Assembly: GCA_003024785.1 (NCBI GenBank)
Contig: PUQB01000250.1
Coordinates: 235,136 to 299,135, forward strand
Length of the DNA stretch: 64,000 nucleotides
Reading direction: 5' to 3'
From: Selaginella tamariscina
Lineage: Eukaryota > Streptophyta > Lycopodiopsida > Selaginellales > Selaginellaceae
The position numbers and the translations under genes are program-made. The notes beneath the pieces were generated by a model, which was given only the letters and a program-made list of their open reading frames with translations, did not search any database and had not been told where the DNA came from. This document shows positions 34,240-47,700 of this stretch, piece by piece (position 1 is the stretch's first letter; the number at the start of each line of letters is the position of its first letter).

Positions 34240-35514
34240 TCAGGTGAGCTTGGCTCCTCTAGCCAAGGGTGTATCATGGTTGTTTCCCTTCATAAGATGT
34301 TATGACCGCTTTGGGGTCACCAGCTGCCCTCTCCACATGTTTCCTCACCGGGCATCCTGGGCTGGTGCATCTGTAGTAGCTCCTGACAAAAAAGACTCTT
34401 AACAGGGTTATCTCAAGAGTAGCATCTCTCTCACTTACCGTGGGTTTGGATTGCCCTTGACAACTTTCTGTCCATATTTCCGCCAGCGATATCCATCGTC
34501 TAAGACATCCACCTCGCTGTTTGTGTGCACAACAACAGGTGGCTCACGGCTCTTGGTTGTTGTTGTCGTCCCTTTTCCTGTGCATGCATGTGTGCGTGAA
34601 CGTGAACGTGAGCGTGTGGAGACCGACACACAAGTAAACCCACCTGCGCTTTGCCTCCGATTCCTCGCCATCGCCGTCATCACCGTCGTCCTCGTCACTG
34701 CTGGCTGACAATGGGTCGGCAACTAGAGCTACTACTCCTTTGCTGCTTCTGGCGTCGCAGGAATCAGGGACCCGCGTAACTGCAAGCCTCCGGGTCATCT
34801 GGGGCATGGGATGGGTGTGATGGCTTTGTACACAATCTGAGTTGTATCACCGGAGCCAGAGCGCTCCACCAACTTCTTTGCAGGGCAGTCCGGATGAGTG
34901 CAACGGTAGTAGCTGCGAGGGTTGTCACAGCCCTTGACCTGTTTCTGCCCGTACTTACGCCAATTGTAGCCATCCTCTGCTTTGGTTTTTGGTGCATCTA
35001 CTACCTGGGATTGAACTTGCTCTAACAGTTGCCGGTGGGAAACTCCACCCAGAGGCGACTGCAAAGCTACACTTACTCAGAAGAAAAAACCTGCCACACA
35101 ACTTACCAGGGGCAGTGGAGATGCCGGATGCCATGCCAGGGGAAGCAAGGGAAATGTTCCGGTCGTAGGTGAAGGCTCTGCCTGGTTAGAACGAGTTTAG
35201 ATTAAGCGTGGTGATCATGGAGTGAGTACATACCACAGAAGAGGAGAGCAGAAGGGAGAGTCCGAGTCCGTCTTGAAGCGCTTGGCACATGGGGAAGTGG
35301 AGAGTGCTCCTGCAAGGAGATTAGTAAATGAAATGGAGCTGCCGTCGAGTTCCTGTTCAGCAAGGAAATTTGCTACCAAGCCCATGGGACTCTTGCTCAA
35401 ATCGGAGCTCTTTAAGATGGCCTCCACAGACGGTCTGGGCGGGAGTGCCAGCTGAGGCCGCAGCGGCTTGGACACCACCAGGCCATCTCCACTGCGCTCT
35501 TCTGTTTCCGCCAT
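34240..35514 (-). CDS. Group I WRKY transcription factor (both zinc-finger ends frameshifted)
   Basis: The first exon begins at ATG 35514 ([11 protein letters not shown]) and carries a Pro/Ser-rich N-terminus. The N-terminal WRKY domain (about 35020-34800) reads [33 protein letters not shown] and QIVYK. The C-terminal domain reads [19 protein letters not shown], then a phase-matched intron (34436-34382, donor GTAAGT) and [19 protein letters not shown]. Two WRKYGQK domains define group I, which binds W-boxes (TTGACY). After YK in the first domain the frame shifts by one base, so the zinc-binding HxH is only in the next frame. After YEGK in the second domain two bases are missing and a TGA follows at once (34274-34276). 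With the frame restored the protein would end at 34240. Both changes sit in short repeats, so assembly error is likely. It starts 78 bp from DRC4 in divergent orientation. Confidence 0.85.
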
Positions 35515-35592
35515 GGCCTGCCAGACTGTTGACCAGGCCTTGACTAGTACTAGTACATTTTGGCATATTCTGTCAACAGTTAGTCGTTCAAC
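35515..35592. promoter_or_regulatory. 78-bp bidirectional promoter between WRKY and DRC4 with two W-boxes
   Basis: Only 78 bp lie between the two divergent start codons, so transcription starts and 5' UTRs of both genes must share or overlap this segment. It contains TTGACC at 35529-35534 and TTGACT at 35540-35545, both matching the WRKY-binding W-box TTGAC[CT]. This suggests the WRKY factor could regulate itself. Function is inferred from motifs only. Confidence 0.6.
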
Positions 35593-37526
35593 ATGGCGCC
35601 CAAGAGGAAGGGAGCCAAGAAGAGCAGAGCAAATAAGAAGAAGGATGCGGGCGGCGGCGCAGCAGGACCGTCTGGACCGACGCCGGAGCAGCTCAGAGCT
35701 CAGATTGATGCGCTCGCTGCCGACAGGGCCAAGGAAGAGAAGCAGCGCAATCGCATGCAAATCGACAGGGTAGGGAAGGGATGCAATGCAACAAAACTCG
35801 CGGGGGTCGCTAATACACGTACGTGCAGGACAAGGTTGTCTCCTTCTGGGAAATCAAGAAGAAGAGCACGACCATGCACTGGTGCTGGTGCGGAACAAGG
35901 ATCGAGAGAGGGAGGAGCTGGAGGAGCGGCAACAATCAGACGTCAAGGCAAGGAAAACGGATGGATTCTTACCAATGACTCTCTGCCCGGCTGCAGGTGT
36001 ACAATCAGAAGATGAAGCATCTCTTGTACGAGCAGCAGAACATAATCAGCAGCGTCAAAGCAGAGAACGAGGTGTCTTTGAAGCTGCAGCGGGAGCAAGC
36101 TGCCCAGCGAATCGCAGCTTGTGTACACTACGCACTGCCCTATACGCCCTCAAACTCAAATGTGTGTATGCTGCAGGAACGATTTGCGGACTCTCAAGGA
36201 AAACAAAAAGGAAGTGGAGCTCAACTACGAAGGCAGCATCAAGCAAATGAAACTAGTACGCACCGCACCGCACCCACTGTCTTGTAATAACGCTCTCCCG
36301 TCGGCAGGACCACGCTAAAGAGATCACCAAGATGAGGCAGCAATTCGACCTGGACGCCCACGATTTGATACTCAAGACAGAGAAGAAAGTAAGAAAGAGA
36401 CACTCCCCTTGTCAAGTGCGTGACATCGATTCGTGCAGATTAAGCAAACAAGAGACAGCGATGAGTTCCAAAGGAAACAAGAGATACACGAGGTTGAAGA
36501 GCGCAAGAACACGCATATATCCGACTTGATGAAGAAGCACGAAAAGGCTTTCTCAGAGATCAAGTGCTACTACAATGACATCACCCAGAATAACTTGGAC
36601 TTGATAAAGACGCTCAAGGTAAGGTAAGGTGTCTTTGTTTACGTGGAGTCGACTCATCTGGACAGAGTACAGGAAGATGTTACCGACATGAAGAAGAGGG
36701 AGGCAGCAAACGAGAAGCTCATGTATGAGATTGCTCAAGAAAACAGGAGACTAACGGAGCCTTTGACACGAGCCCTGAAAGAAGTGGACAACTTGAGGAA
36801 ACAAATGGCCCAATACGACAAGGTATGCCTAGCACCCTCGACAACGCAACACTCTGTCTGTCTCCGCAGGATAAACATTCGCTGCAGCAGTTGCGGCTGC
36901 AACACACCGATGCACTCAAGCATGTTCAAGACTTGGAATGGGAATACAGATTGCTCCAGGAAAAACTAGACAAGGCAAGTAATTTGCACCTGTGCGTGCG
37001 TTTGCGCGTGCGTGACAGAGAGCGGTTCTCGTCAGGTTCAAGCTGAACGCGATGACCTCTATGCAAGGTTCGAATCGTGCATTTTTGACGTGCAACAAAA
37101 GTGCGGTGTCAAGAGTTTGCTTCTCGAGAAGCGGGTGCAGGTTTTGTCGGAGCAACTGGAAAAGAAGGTAGTTAACAAGAGATTTATTATCATACCATGC
37201 ATGCATATATGTGCAGGAAACTCAGCTTGGCGAGGCCCTTGGAACATCCAACTTACAACCTAGCGGAGTTAAGTTCGGGATTGACAAGGTTCTGGAAACC
37301 AAGAACCAGAAGATCAAGGGCTTATACTATGAGCTGGGTAGGATAACCAAGGTACGCCACGCCACGCTGTGTGTGTGTGTGTGCGTGCGTGTGTTATGCA
37401 TACAAACACCCTGGTACGCAGGCTCACAACAGTGTTGTCAAGGCATTTCAAGCAAAATTGGCAGAGTTTGGTATTCCCCTCGAACAAATGGGTTTACCTG
37501 AATACATCGCAAAACTTCCTATATAA
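35593..37526 (+). CDS. DRC4: Dynein regulatory complex subunit 4 (GAS8 homologue)
   Basis: About ten exons with introns of 50-70 bp encode a coiled-coil protein of roughly 480 residues, the usual GAS8/DRC4 length. The start [17 protein letters not shown] matches the basic N-terminus of the family. Further matches in order are [99 protein letters not shown] and [16 protein letters not shown]4 is part of the nexin-dynein regulatory complex that controls flagellar beating. In land plants it is kept only where sperm swim, so expression is expected in male gametes. One base appears missing near 35857-35866 (frame change within the Lys/Glu-rich run). One intron uses a GC donor (35948). The stop TAA at 37524 is 4 bp from the ATM stop on the other strand. 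Confidence 0.92.
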
Positions 37527-37530
37527 AACT

Positions 37531-38755
37531 TCACAACCAAGGACCCCACCCTGGATACAACCGGCATAGTCTTTCCGGGTCCTGAGCCTGTTGAATAAGT
37601 TGTTGCACCTGATCCATACAAAGTTGGTTAACTGTCTACATCCTTCCTTGTACACACAGGCACAGTACCTGACCCTCAATCGTATGCAGTTCTCCATCTT
37701 CGTAGCCATCCAGCTTTTGCTTGACTCGCATCAATGCTCGAGCTGCCTGTTTGTTCCCGATTGCTGCATCACTGCTGCCCTCGCCCATGTCAAAATTCAC
37801 TTCCAGCTGGTCATCTGGTTCCTGCAAAATTCACAGCATCAGGCTTGTGTGTGCGGCTCTCTAAGTATCTCTCTCATCAACCTTTTGCTTCTGCAGCGCC
37901 TTCAGAGGCGATAAGGCCCATCGGTACAAGGGGTCATGTATAAACACCTGCACACAAGGCTCTCGTGTCGGTGAATCAGTATAGAGATGTGACATGGTGA
38001 TACCTCAATGATGGTCAGTAAGGCCTCTTTGTTTGCTCGCAGAACGGAGAGTGTTGCTTCACAGGATCTTCTAAACACGCCCTCTGTACCAGTCACTCCC
38101 ATCCCATCCACAATATCGCGGGTGAGTCTGAAAGGGATCTGGAACAAGACAAAAGAAGCACTTGCTTTAAGAAGCATGAATAGAGGAAGTTCAAGAATAT
38201 ACCGTTTCTGGACTCCTCAGCATCAACCCTTGCTCGAACGCCACTCCAAAATCAATGTGGACCACCTCCGCACTGGCCTCGTCCATCAGAATATTCATAG
38301 CATGACGGTCCCCCAGCCCGACAATGTAACCCACCTGGAAGTGCCGTTTAAAAACAAGCCATCTAAAAACAACATTACAGAAATTGCCAACCATTGAGCT
38401 GGCTGCAACACTTCGAGTATAGTTGAGGCGCTTTTCGAACCAGTCCTCCACTTGTAAGAACTTCTCTCGGAAAAAGAATCTCATGGCGGGCCTACAGCAA
38501 GCAGAATATATGCACGCACACACACATACACACGTGGACACATAAACATGCCCAACCATCCTCACCTGAAATTTTTGCATACAGTCTGAAAGGCTACGCT
38601 CTTATCGGTTTCCTGTAACAGAATAGGAGGGCGATGACCAAGCTTTGCAAGCAGCAATTTCCGTACCTTATTCATGTGTTCTCGACACTCGATGTAGCTC
38701 CAATCTCTGCGGCAGTAGCGAACATGCGCTCCTTCCTTGTTCGGGCTGCAACAGA

Positions 38756-38794
<39 letters not shown>

Positions 38795-41700
38795 CCTCCC
38801 CAGTAGGTACTCTCCCATTGGAATAGTTCCATTTACCCATTCTAGAGCACCAGCAGTCGGTGTGAATGGGATGACCTGCATGCCAGGATTAGTGCCATAG
38901 AAAACAAATATATGTTGCTAACTTTGTATGTTCTAATCTTTAAGCTCCTCGTCTGAGTTTCTCTATGCTGACACAGCAGCATGTCAACAAGCCCAAAAAA
39001 CTGTTGCATGACCTGCATAGCCAAAGCTTATTAAGCTTATTGTCCTAGCAGAGAGACGCCTCATACCGCATCCTGCCTGAGATCGTCACTCCCTGACTTG
39101 GCGAGCTGACGGTATAACTTGCGATCTTTGTCACGACACAAGGCAACCTTTGGGGCATTAATGCCTCTCATAATCCTAAGCAACAAACCATTGTCATTGA
39201 ACAAGATAAGAGAACTTGGCTTACGATATCTGGCCGTCGAATCCGCAAAAAAAGGAAAGTTAACGTATTGGCAGCTCTTTTGGACTGGAATCCCGGCTGT
39301 GATAATTGGCACCTAAGCAAATAGAGATTAGAATATAAACCAACACGTGTATAGAGTGATTACCAGGGGAAGTTCTTTCACACTCCGGATGTCTCTAGGA
39401 TAATCCAGTTTTTTGCCACAATCCTGGGATCGTTACACCAGGAGAACAATAAATTAAGTTTTAAAAGAAAAGCACAATAAATTACTTCCTGTTTGACGGG
39501 GATCTCTGCCAACGTGATATAAACCTCGACCATTTGTTTCACCTGAAAACAAGAACGCTCTTGAACAAGATTCAAGAGCTTTAGTACAAATACCTGCGCA
39601 ATCAAGTCGGGCTTTCGTCCAGAAAGATCTTCAATCAGCTCCTCTGCGGCACGCTTCTTGTCCATATCGATACATAAGGAGCTCGTTGACTTCTTATTCT
39701 TTACACGGTCACCGTTCGCCAAAGCCAGCAACTGGCACAACTTGCGTGTGTGTGTGTTGAACGGACAAATGTATATATAAGCTCACCTGATATAAACAGT
39801 GATAAGGATGTTGAAACGCCATCTTCTTAACGAGTAAAGCGAGAACAAACTGCAAGGGCGACCAATTAAAATGCTAGAATTACAACGGCATGAAAATCAC
39901 CTGGAAGTCATTCTTGTTCTTCGACACTCCCAACCTGGACGCTATTTGGTATACCAGCGGAAGGAACTTGTAAGATTGCACCTGCAGCCAGTGGGATTGA
40001 TCATTTAACCGAGCAAGCTTTCGGTACATGGACTTACTGTTTTCACGGTCTCCAGCATCTCGTCCACAACAGCCTGCTCCGTCACGAGTTTGAACCACAG
40101 CGAGACCAAACGAAACACCTGCATGCATGCATGCACAGAAATGGATTAAAATAGTGCACTTGTATATGTTCTGAATATACACATCCGATTACGTATATAC
40201 ACACATGCTTACCACTTTGATGTCGTACTTATCACCGGTTACCAAGCACTGTCGGTAGCTCTGCAGGCAAACACGTAAGAAGTTGGACCGGTCTTCCTGC
40301 AGAGGCAATTGTCAGAGTTTTAACACGCAGTTTTAGCGAGTTTGTGGATAGTACATTTAGCCGAGTGAACTGTTCCGTGTCCTTTGAAATGTGCGCCTGA
40401 AGCTCCTTCGCCTTAATCAGAGCCTCGTCAGGAAATGCGTCTTTCTGGAACCAGCCCGACAGTGTAGCGAACAGAAACCCAGAAAGACAACTAGACTTTT
40501 CCTACCTTTGATTTTAATTGCTCGTAAAGCTTTCGATACTCTGCAAGCTGTATTTAACATGGAAGTCAATATACCAATGCCATTTTAAGGCTTGGCAATG
40601 TGAAGTACCTGGGCTTGTCGAAGTCTTGATGCAGCCTGCCACTCTTTCGAGGAAAGACGATCTTCAGTATTTTGGTAAAGGACATCGGCGAAGTGCGCCA
40701 AATGGAAATGTGTTCTGCTCCTTTGGCCCATAACATCCGTCTTGGCCGCAGACTCGGCGAGCTCGACAGACTTCTTGAGATAAGTATCCATTATCACTCG
40801 AGAGCTGTTACCACAATAACCAATTCCTTACCAATTCACATACATGCAACCATATCCCTTACCCGGCAGATCTTGTCTCGGCAAGCCACTTTCCAGCACG
40901 ACAATATATACTGACAGAGTGCTTTGTTTGGGTCGTGGTCACTAAGTACTTCAATATATTGGTTGCCATCTGGTGCTGACCCTGCGACCATAATACCTTG
41001 GCCTCTTCTGCCTGCGAAAAGAAAGCATTGAGAATGAGCTTAACAAAATTCACACACACACACCGCCGCTAATTGCAAACTCTCCACGTGGTTGCCATGC
41101 TTCCCTTTACACCAAGCCTTAAATTTCTGAATTGCAGCCGCAGCTTGGTTGAGCTTTCCAGCCTATAACGTAAGTGAGAGCGCATTTTACTTTTAAAAAG
41201 TTCGCAAACCTTTCTAGCTTGTTTCGCATGTTCGATGAGAAACTCCTCTAGACAATCGCTCTTGAGTACCTCAAGAATTACTCTATAAGCGCTTGCGAAT
41301 GGTTCAAGAAGTCCATAGTTCCCACAGGTGAGCTTTACTATCTTCCGCCAGTAGATCAGAAACTGAAACCATCACTAGTTAATTCAGTAGATAGTTAAAT
41401 CAAGAACATACCTGCTGATGCGAAGGAGCCGATGAATTACTTTCCCACCATCGCACCTTCGAAGCATTTGCAAGACCATCAACAATCTATAAGGAAGATC
41501 AGTTACATAAACCGAGAGGAAAAGTTGTAGCCTTGATTACCCAAAGTTTCACTATTGCAGGATGAACGTTTTGTGTGCTTTCCAGGCTAGTGTGCAGCAC
41601 ATGAGAAATAACATCCTGAAAAATAGAAAAGAAGTGGACAGGTGAAGTGCGTACGTGTGTGACTACCTCTCTCATTCGTTTGATCTCGGAACTGAACCGT

Positions 41701-44700
41701 GTAGAGTCTCCTTCCACGAGGCATTGTAATGAACTACCAAAACAGAACATAATTAGCAACATTCTAACAGCGTGATACGTAACAGTTACCTGAATAACTT
41801 GGCATGAAATCCCGAGTCAAGTGCGTTATCGCTAGCAGATGGGAGGTTTAGATCCCATTTCCCTGATTTCCAGGCTTCTTCGTACTGTATAGATATAAAT
41901 CATCGGGTTGCTCTCTATCCACAACATGTATATGCTCATACCTGCAGTTCTCTAAACTCACGGTCGTTTACAAACCCCAGAGGACTGGCACTTAAGCCCG
42001 CACTGCACAACTCACTCGTCCGAGGACATCCTAGTTGCTGTAGCGTCTTTACAAGACCTTTGTGATAATCAGAAGAGAAGTTCCCGTCTGTGCTGCTCAG
42101 AAGTAAGTCGTACGCCTGTAAAGCCTTCTCCCAGTTGCCTTCGTGCTCATAGAGCCGGACTTGAGACGTCAGCTGAAAAGGAGTATAAAAATTTGCCTAG
42201 TGATTCTAAACCCCGCGCTGTCTTACGTTATACGTATGAACTACCCCGTAAACGCTATCTGGTTCGTTGAGCTTCCTATAGACAGATAAGAGTTGCTCCA
42301 GATGTTTGGGAAGCTACACGACGTGTGAGAAAGCATTGAAATAAAAGCGTAGACCCACCTTATCATCATTTGGAAACAACGGATTTCCTAGTACAGCCTG
42401 ATGAAACTTCTCTTCACACCAATGCTCCACGTACAAGACCGATGTTAAATACGCAGCACATTTCTGATAGGACAAAGAATGTGATTGACCAAGAAAGCTA
42501 TCCATACTCCATATGTTTTATTTTTACTTCGAAAAGTACTCTTCCTACTTTAAGAGAAACGAGCTCACCTCTGCAGCTTCAGCAGTAACAAGGTAGTCCA
42601 CATCCAGCCAGTAAACCTGCATAGAAAAGCCAGCATCAGCCTGCCTCCTAAAGGGAATACCTCACACACCTTTGGCCAAGTTAAGTAACCGGGATTGACT
42701 TCTGCTGCCTTCACATACCGTGTACGTAGAGTGTTGAAAACATCCAAAAACAACTGTATTGATCTCGTGTTTTCGATGGAAGCAGAGAGAATGTGGTTTC
42801 CAACCTGCAAGAGATAGCACGATGAGCTACTTTGCTGCAAGATAAGTGAAGCAAAGGACTGGCCTGTGATACAATATCGGTGTAGAGTTTGGAGCCGAGG
42901 GGCACCTTCGAAGTCAACAAGACGAATACCGAGGGAAGCAGCACCTCTGCAAATGCAGTCTTTGTACGAACTAGATCTTTGCATGCACTGCACACAAAAA
43001 CGGAATGGTAAGGACATAGGAGCAACTAAAAGCTAGAGGTCACCAACATTAGCACACCGTGGTCCGTATAACCGATCAAGGAGTGAACCAGTGTGCAGAT
43101 CCAATCGTCGTAACTTTTCTCGCGAGTGGTCCAAAGCGAGTCATCGTCTAGTGGCACCTTGGCCTCCACTGCAGGGGCAACCGGAGCTCAATCTAGGCAA
43201 TGATGTACAGACAATTACTTACACAGGAGCTTGTTGAGCCGCTGTTTATCTTCTTCATACATGCAGTTTCTGTATGGCTGTAAAGAAGCAGATGAAATGA
43301 CGATTACCACATTGTTTTCGAGCTTACGTACCTCCAAGTATGCTTTCTCTTGATTTAATTTCGATAGAGTACCAGTTACTTCGCTCGATGACAACAATAC
43401 CTAGAAGGATGTGTATCTTTAAACTATCAAACGGAAAAGCTGCCTCACCTTGGCCGCTCTAAATGCCAACTCGACGACTGAGACTTCCTTATCCGCCAAA
43501 TAACCACACAGCTGTGTCAGAACCGCTACCCAGAGTGCTTGAAGATCCGTTCTTCTCCTACTGAGGAAATTGGTGTCTGCACTAGGCAGCTTGAAAACGA
43601 CTGCATGGGGATCCCCGATCCCGGTCTGCAAGAGATGCCATTTTTGTTTGTGTATATCTGTGTGTGTGTGTGTGTGTGAAGAGAGAGACGGGGGGATTTA
43701 CGCTGGCGAGAAGCTCCGCTGCCAAACTGCTTATGTCCTGGTTGTTCCTGTCATCGCATAAGCTAACCAGCTCCCAAATGGCAGCGCTGATGTTGGGAGA
43801 AATATTCCCTTGCACTTCTTGTAGAAACCTCTGCAGACTGCCCAGAAAAAAGCAAATTAGCACAACGATGTAGAAGGACTGATTTACCTCGAAAGCCGGA
43901 TTGAAGATTGAAGAGAAGGTAGTCTGCGCACGAACTGAAACAGAATTGACAGTCTAAACCTCCAAGCCTTAACCAACTCACCTTTGCGAACTGCGTTTCC
44001 AAAGCCACGTTTTCTGGCGGTTTTCCTGTCAACTCGAAACCGGGTACAGTCTCAAGCTGGTCAAGTTCCTGCGCTTATGCCAGAAAATGAAACTGTTTGA
44101 ACTTGAGACAATCGACGTGCATTTACCTTCACGTGAAGACCAAAGCCTCCGGAGCTAAGACGGAGGAGTAAATCAACCATTGCTTTTGGTGGAAGCTCCT
44201 TCTTATCAGTTCTGGCCTTGAAGCATGATACGAGTTTAGAGATTAAATCCTGCAAAATGAGTAACAGATTAACCACCAACCTCAATACGAATGAGTACTT
44301 TACCTCAAGCTGGTCCCTGATGACCAAGTCAAGCGACTCTAGGTTGCTTTCCACTTGGCTAACCATATGTTCTATCAACGACAAGCACTGTGGTTGCAAT
44401 TCGAGAATTTCCACAGACTGCGTGATAATGTGTACTAAGTAGCTGAAAACAATGTCATTAGGTACACGGTTACAGCAGAAAGAAACGAAGGACGTACCGG
44501 AATGTGCCTGGAACCAAAATCCTGCCGCCAAGAAAATGAGTCAATGCTTCCAGCTTTGCCAGATGATGACGTCTATGGCGCCAATGAGAGCAGCTAGAAG
44601 CCCGACTGTGAATTTGCAGTAAAATCTGTAAAGTATATATTATTATATACGAAAAGCATGGAGGGAAAATGAAGCTACCTCAAAAATGCGGTCTGGTACT

Positions 44701-47700
44701 AACAATTTCCCTCTATCAGCAATGGGTTTGTCTTCTCGAGCATGGTCTCTGTAATATCCAACGTTACACACACACACACAGAGGCACAGGCACACATTAC
44801 TGTTTATGTGTGTGTGTGTGTGAGAGAGAAGAGAGAGACCTCACAAGAAGCGTGTCTACGAAGTATTTAACGGCGTTGACTGCCATAGTTTTAGAGATGT
44901 GTGGCGCTTGGGAGCTGTCCGCATTTGCTAGAAGGATGATACGACCTGTCAATATCATCTGCAGCTGTCTGTTGGTTAGAATTGCGACAAGACGCAAATT
45001 GGCTCACCTTGTGCTTTCGAATGTGAGTAAGTGCCTCACTTTCAGTCATTCCCGTTGTAGTCAGAAGGTAGCCTTTTATAAACATAACTGTTTTATACGA
45101 GTCGCCGGCACACGAAGCTAGCATATAAGATATTATATCCGGAAGATATTGTTCCACTAGTGATCTCACGGACCTTCGCGTTTCCTGCAAAAATGTAAGA
45201 TGCGAGTTGGAGAACATGTTCGTGAGGAATGGCTTGCCTTGGCTATCCACTGGAGCTCAGCATCACGATTATTCAGCATGAGAGGGGGTAGAAGAAATGG
45301 ATTGCAGTAGTGAAGAAAACCGTTGACATCCGATGCTTGAGTAACCAAGTCCCTAATCTGCAGGTTACCCAGGGTAAGCACTTAACCGACTGTATAGAAG
45401 GCAACAACCTTCAAAAGATAGTACGGCACAGCAGCTTCAACCCAACAATAAAGCACTCCCCCAACAAGCACATCCACAAGCTTTGAAAAGTAAAGCACGA
45501 GTTAGAAGATGCAAAGATAAAAGAGATTGATGGGCAAACCTCCCATGAGTTTTGATAGCCCAGCCGCGTGGAGAGCCTACTGAGGATTGCTACGGCCAAC
45601 GTTCTGGAAAAGTACAACGTTTACGGATGTGCATGCGTATGCATATATAAGTGACTCACAGATGAAGGGGTTGGAGTGCAACATACGCAAAGATTGTGAA
45701 CACGGCCTGAATAAACATCAAGCTCAAAACACAGTCAACAAACACTAGTGCCAATGATGCCAATCTACCTCAACTTCCAACATTCACTTGTTGCTGCTAT
45801 TTCTCCGAGAGTGGCCAAGGCTGTCTTACCACAAAGCAAATTTGTTACTGCATCACCCGCCTGAGGTGCCCAAGCTGAAAAGGGCACCTTCTTCCGTGGT
45901 AGATTCACCGCTACATGTGAGCTGCAAAACGGACTCATTAATGGTGTACCATCGGCAATGAAGTTGAACTTACCGCAGGTCTTCTAGCAGGCCCTGATGG
46001 TCCGTCCAGGCTTCAAGCAGCACATGAATTCCACGAGCATGGCTCAGCCGCACACGAAAGTCGGGGTCGGAGAGGAACTCCAGGAAACCCGGCAGTTTTG
46101 GATCCTGATATGCTAGTTAGGTCATGGATACAAGCTCGCCAGCGAGTCCCTACCTGACCAAGCGTTGCATCAACGGCGATAAACGTTGAAATGGTCTCAC
46201 AAAGAACGGAGCGACCATGCCATTGTAAATTTCCGCTCTTGTTGACATGCGTTAGGAGCTCGACAATATCGGCAAGAGCCTGGCAAAATAACTAGCTTTC
46301 AGTCAGAGTTAACGTATACAAGCCTCGTACTTGTGATGCAAGCCCCGGTCCCACTCTGTTCTTTTCATTCTTCATTTTCGTGAGGAGTATTTGAGCAGCA
46401 CTCAACGCATGTAAACATGCAGGTTCACTGGCATGGCCGCTGTCTACTAGGTCCGTCGTCTCCTTAACCTGCACGAGCAGAAGGTAACAGCGTGAAAAGT
46501 AGATGGAGTACGCATCCTACCAGATTGGGCACTTCATTTAGCAAACCAGGCGGTCTGAAGACTTTGCACATGCAGAGGACAAGCTCTTTACGGACCTGCT
46601 GAAACGAATCAGACAGTAGATCACCAACGCTTGGCAGCCACTTACCTCCAAGTTCTTCTCATCAAGAGACAATGTTCGCAAGGCGTCGAAAGCAACCTCC
46701 GGCAGGACTTGGCCAATATCGGCGATCATTGAGACAGATACTTCTCCAGCTACGCACACGTTTACGGTTATTTCCATCTTTGGAATCCAGTTCCTCGTCA
46801 GCTATCTTGTCATTACCCGCTTCCTCTTGCGAGCACAGTGTCTCCTCTGCTGGGGTATCCCGTACAAGTTCAAACAAAGCCTCCACCAGTGTGTCAAGCG
46901 GGAAACGCTTTGTGGTCGTAACAAACTCGGATAGCCAGGAAGCTGCCGCGTCTGTGATCTGTGTGGTGGCTTTGCAGAAACGCTAGAGTCTCTCAGCAGC
47001 CCAACAGTGCAGGTGATGAGCTCCGACGGCAGTTTGAAAACCTCTGTCCAAACTTTAGGCCTGCAAAGAGAGGTGACTGTAAAGACAGATGATAACAGAA
47101 AATGTCTAACTTGTACATAAGGTCCCAATAAAATCATGTAACATGATCCAATAGGTCCCTCCCATACCTTGCTTTTCCTAAAGCTTCCAAGTCAAACAAG
47201 CAATAAGAAACGAGTGCACATAAGCCAAGAAGGTGTTCCAAAGTCGATGAAGAACTTATCACGGCTTGAACCCGCTGCAGCAGATTTCTAGCCAGAATGT
47301 CGAGTAGACTATTGGTGTGAGACATCCTCATTAAACCGCTTCGAGAGCTCCTGACCTGAAACTTGCAAATAGATTGCCATTAGTATGCTCAGTTAAGGTT
47401 AAACCTTACCATTAGTTTTGCATTGTCAGGACATCCGCAGGCTGCAATGATTGCATCCGAAAGGTCCAGCTGAACCAATTCTGCTTCCAGTCTCGTATCC
47501 TGCACTTTTAGTTCCGATAAGCAATCAAAATCATTTGCTTTCTCAATGCTTACATCTGACCAGCTCCGAAGGAAATGAGCTGCGTCGTCCAATCGAAATC
47601 CCGTGACACCAACCGAAAGGGCCAGAAATACAAGGGACAATAAGCTGGGGTATACAGAATCCTGGTAACACACCATTAGACACCATTACCAGCCAAGTTT

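Noticed and set aside
34142..34708. Plus-strand ORFs over the WRKY region
   Set aside because: They mirror the WRKY exons on the minus strand and show no domain of their own.
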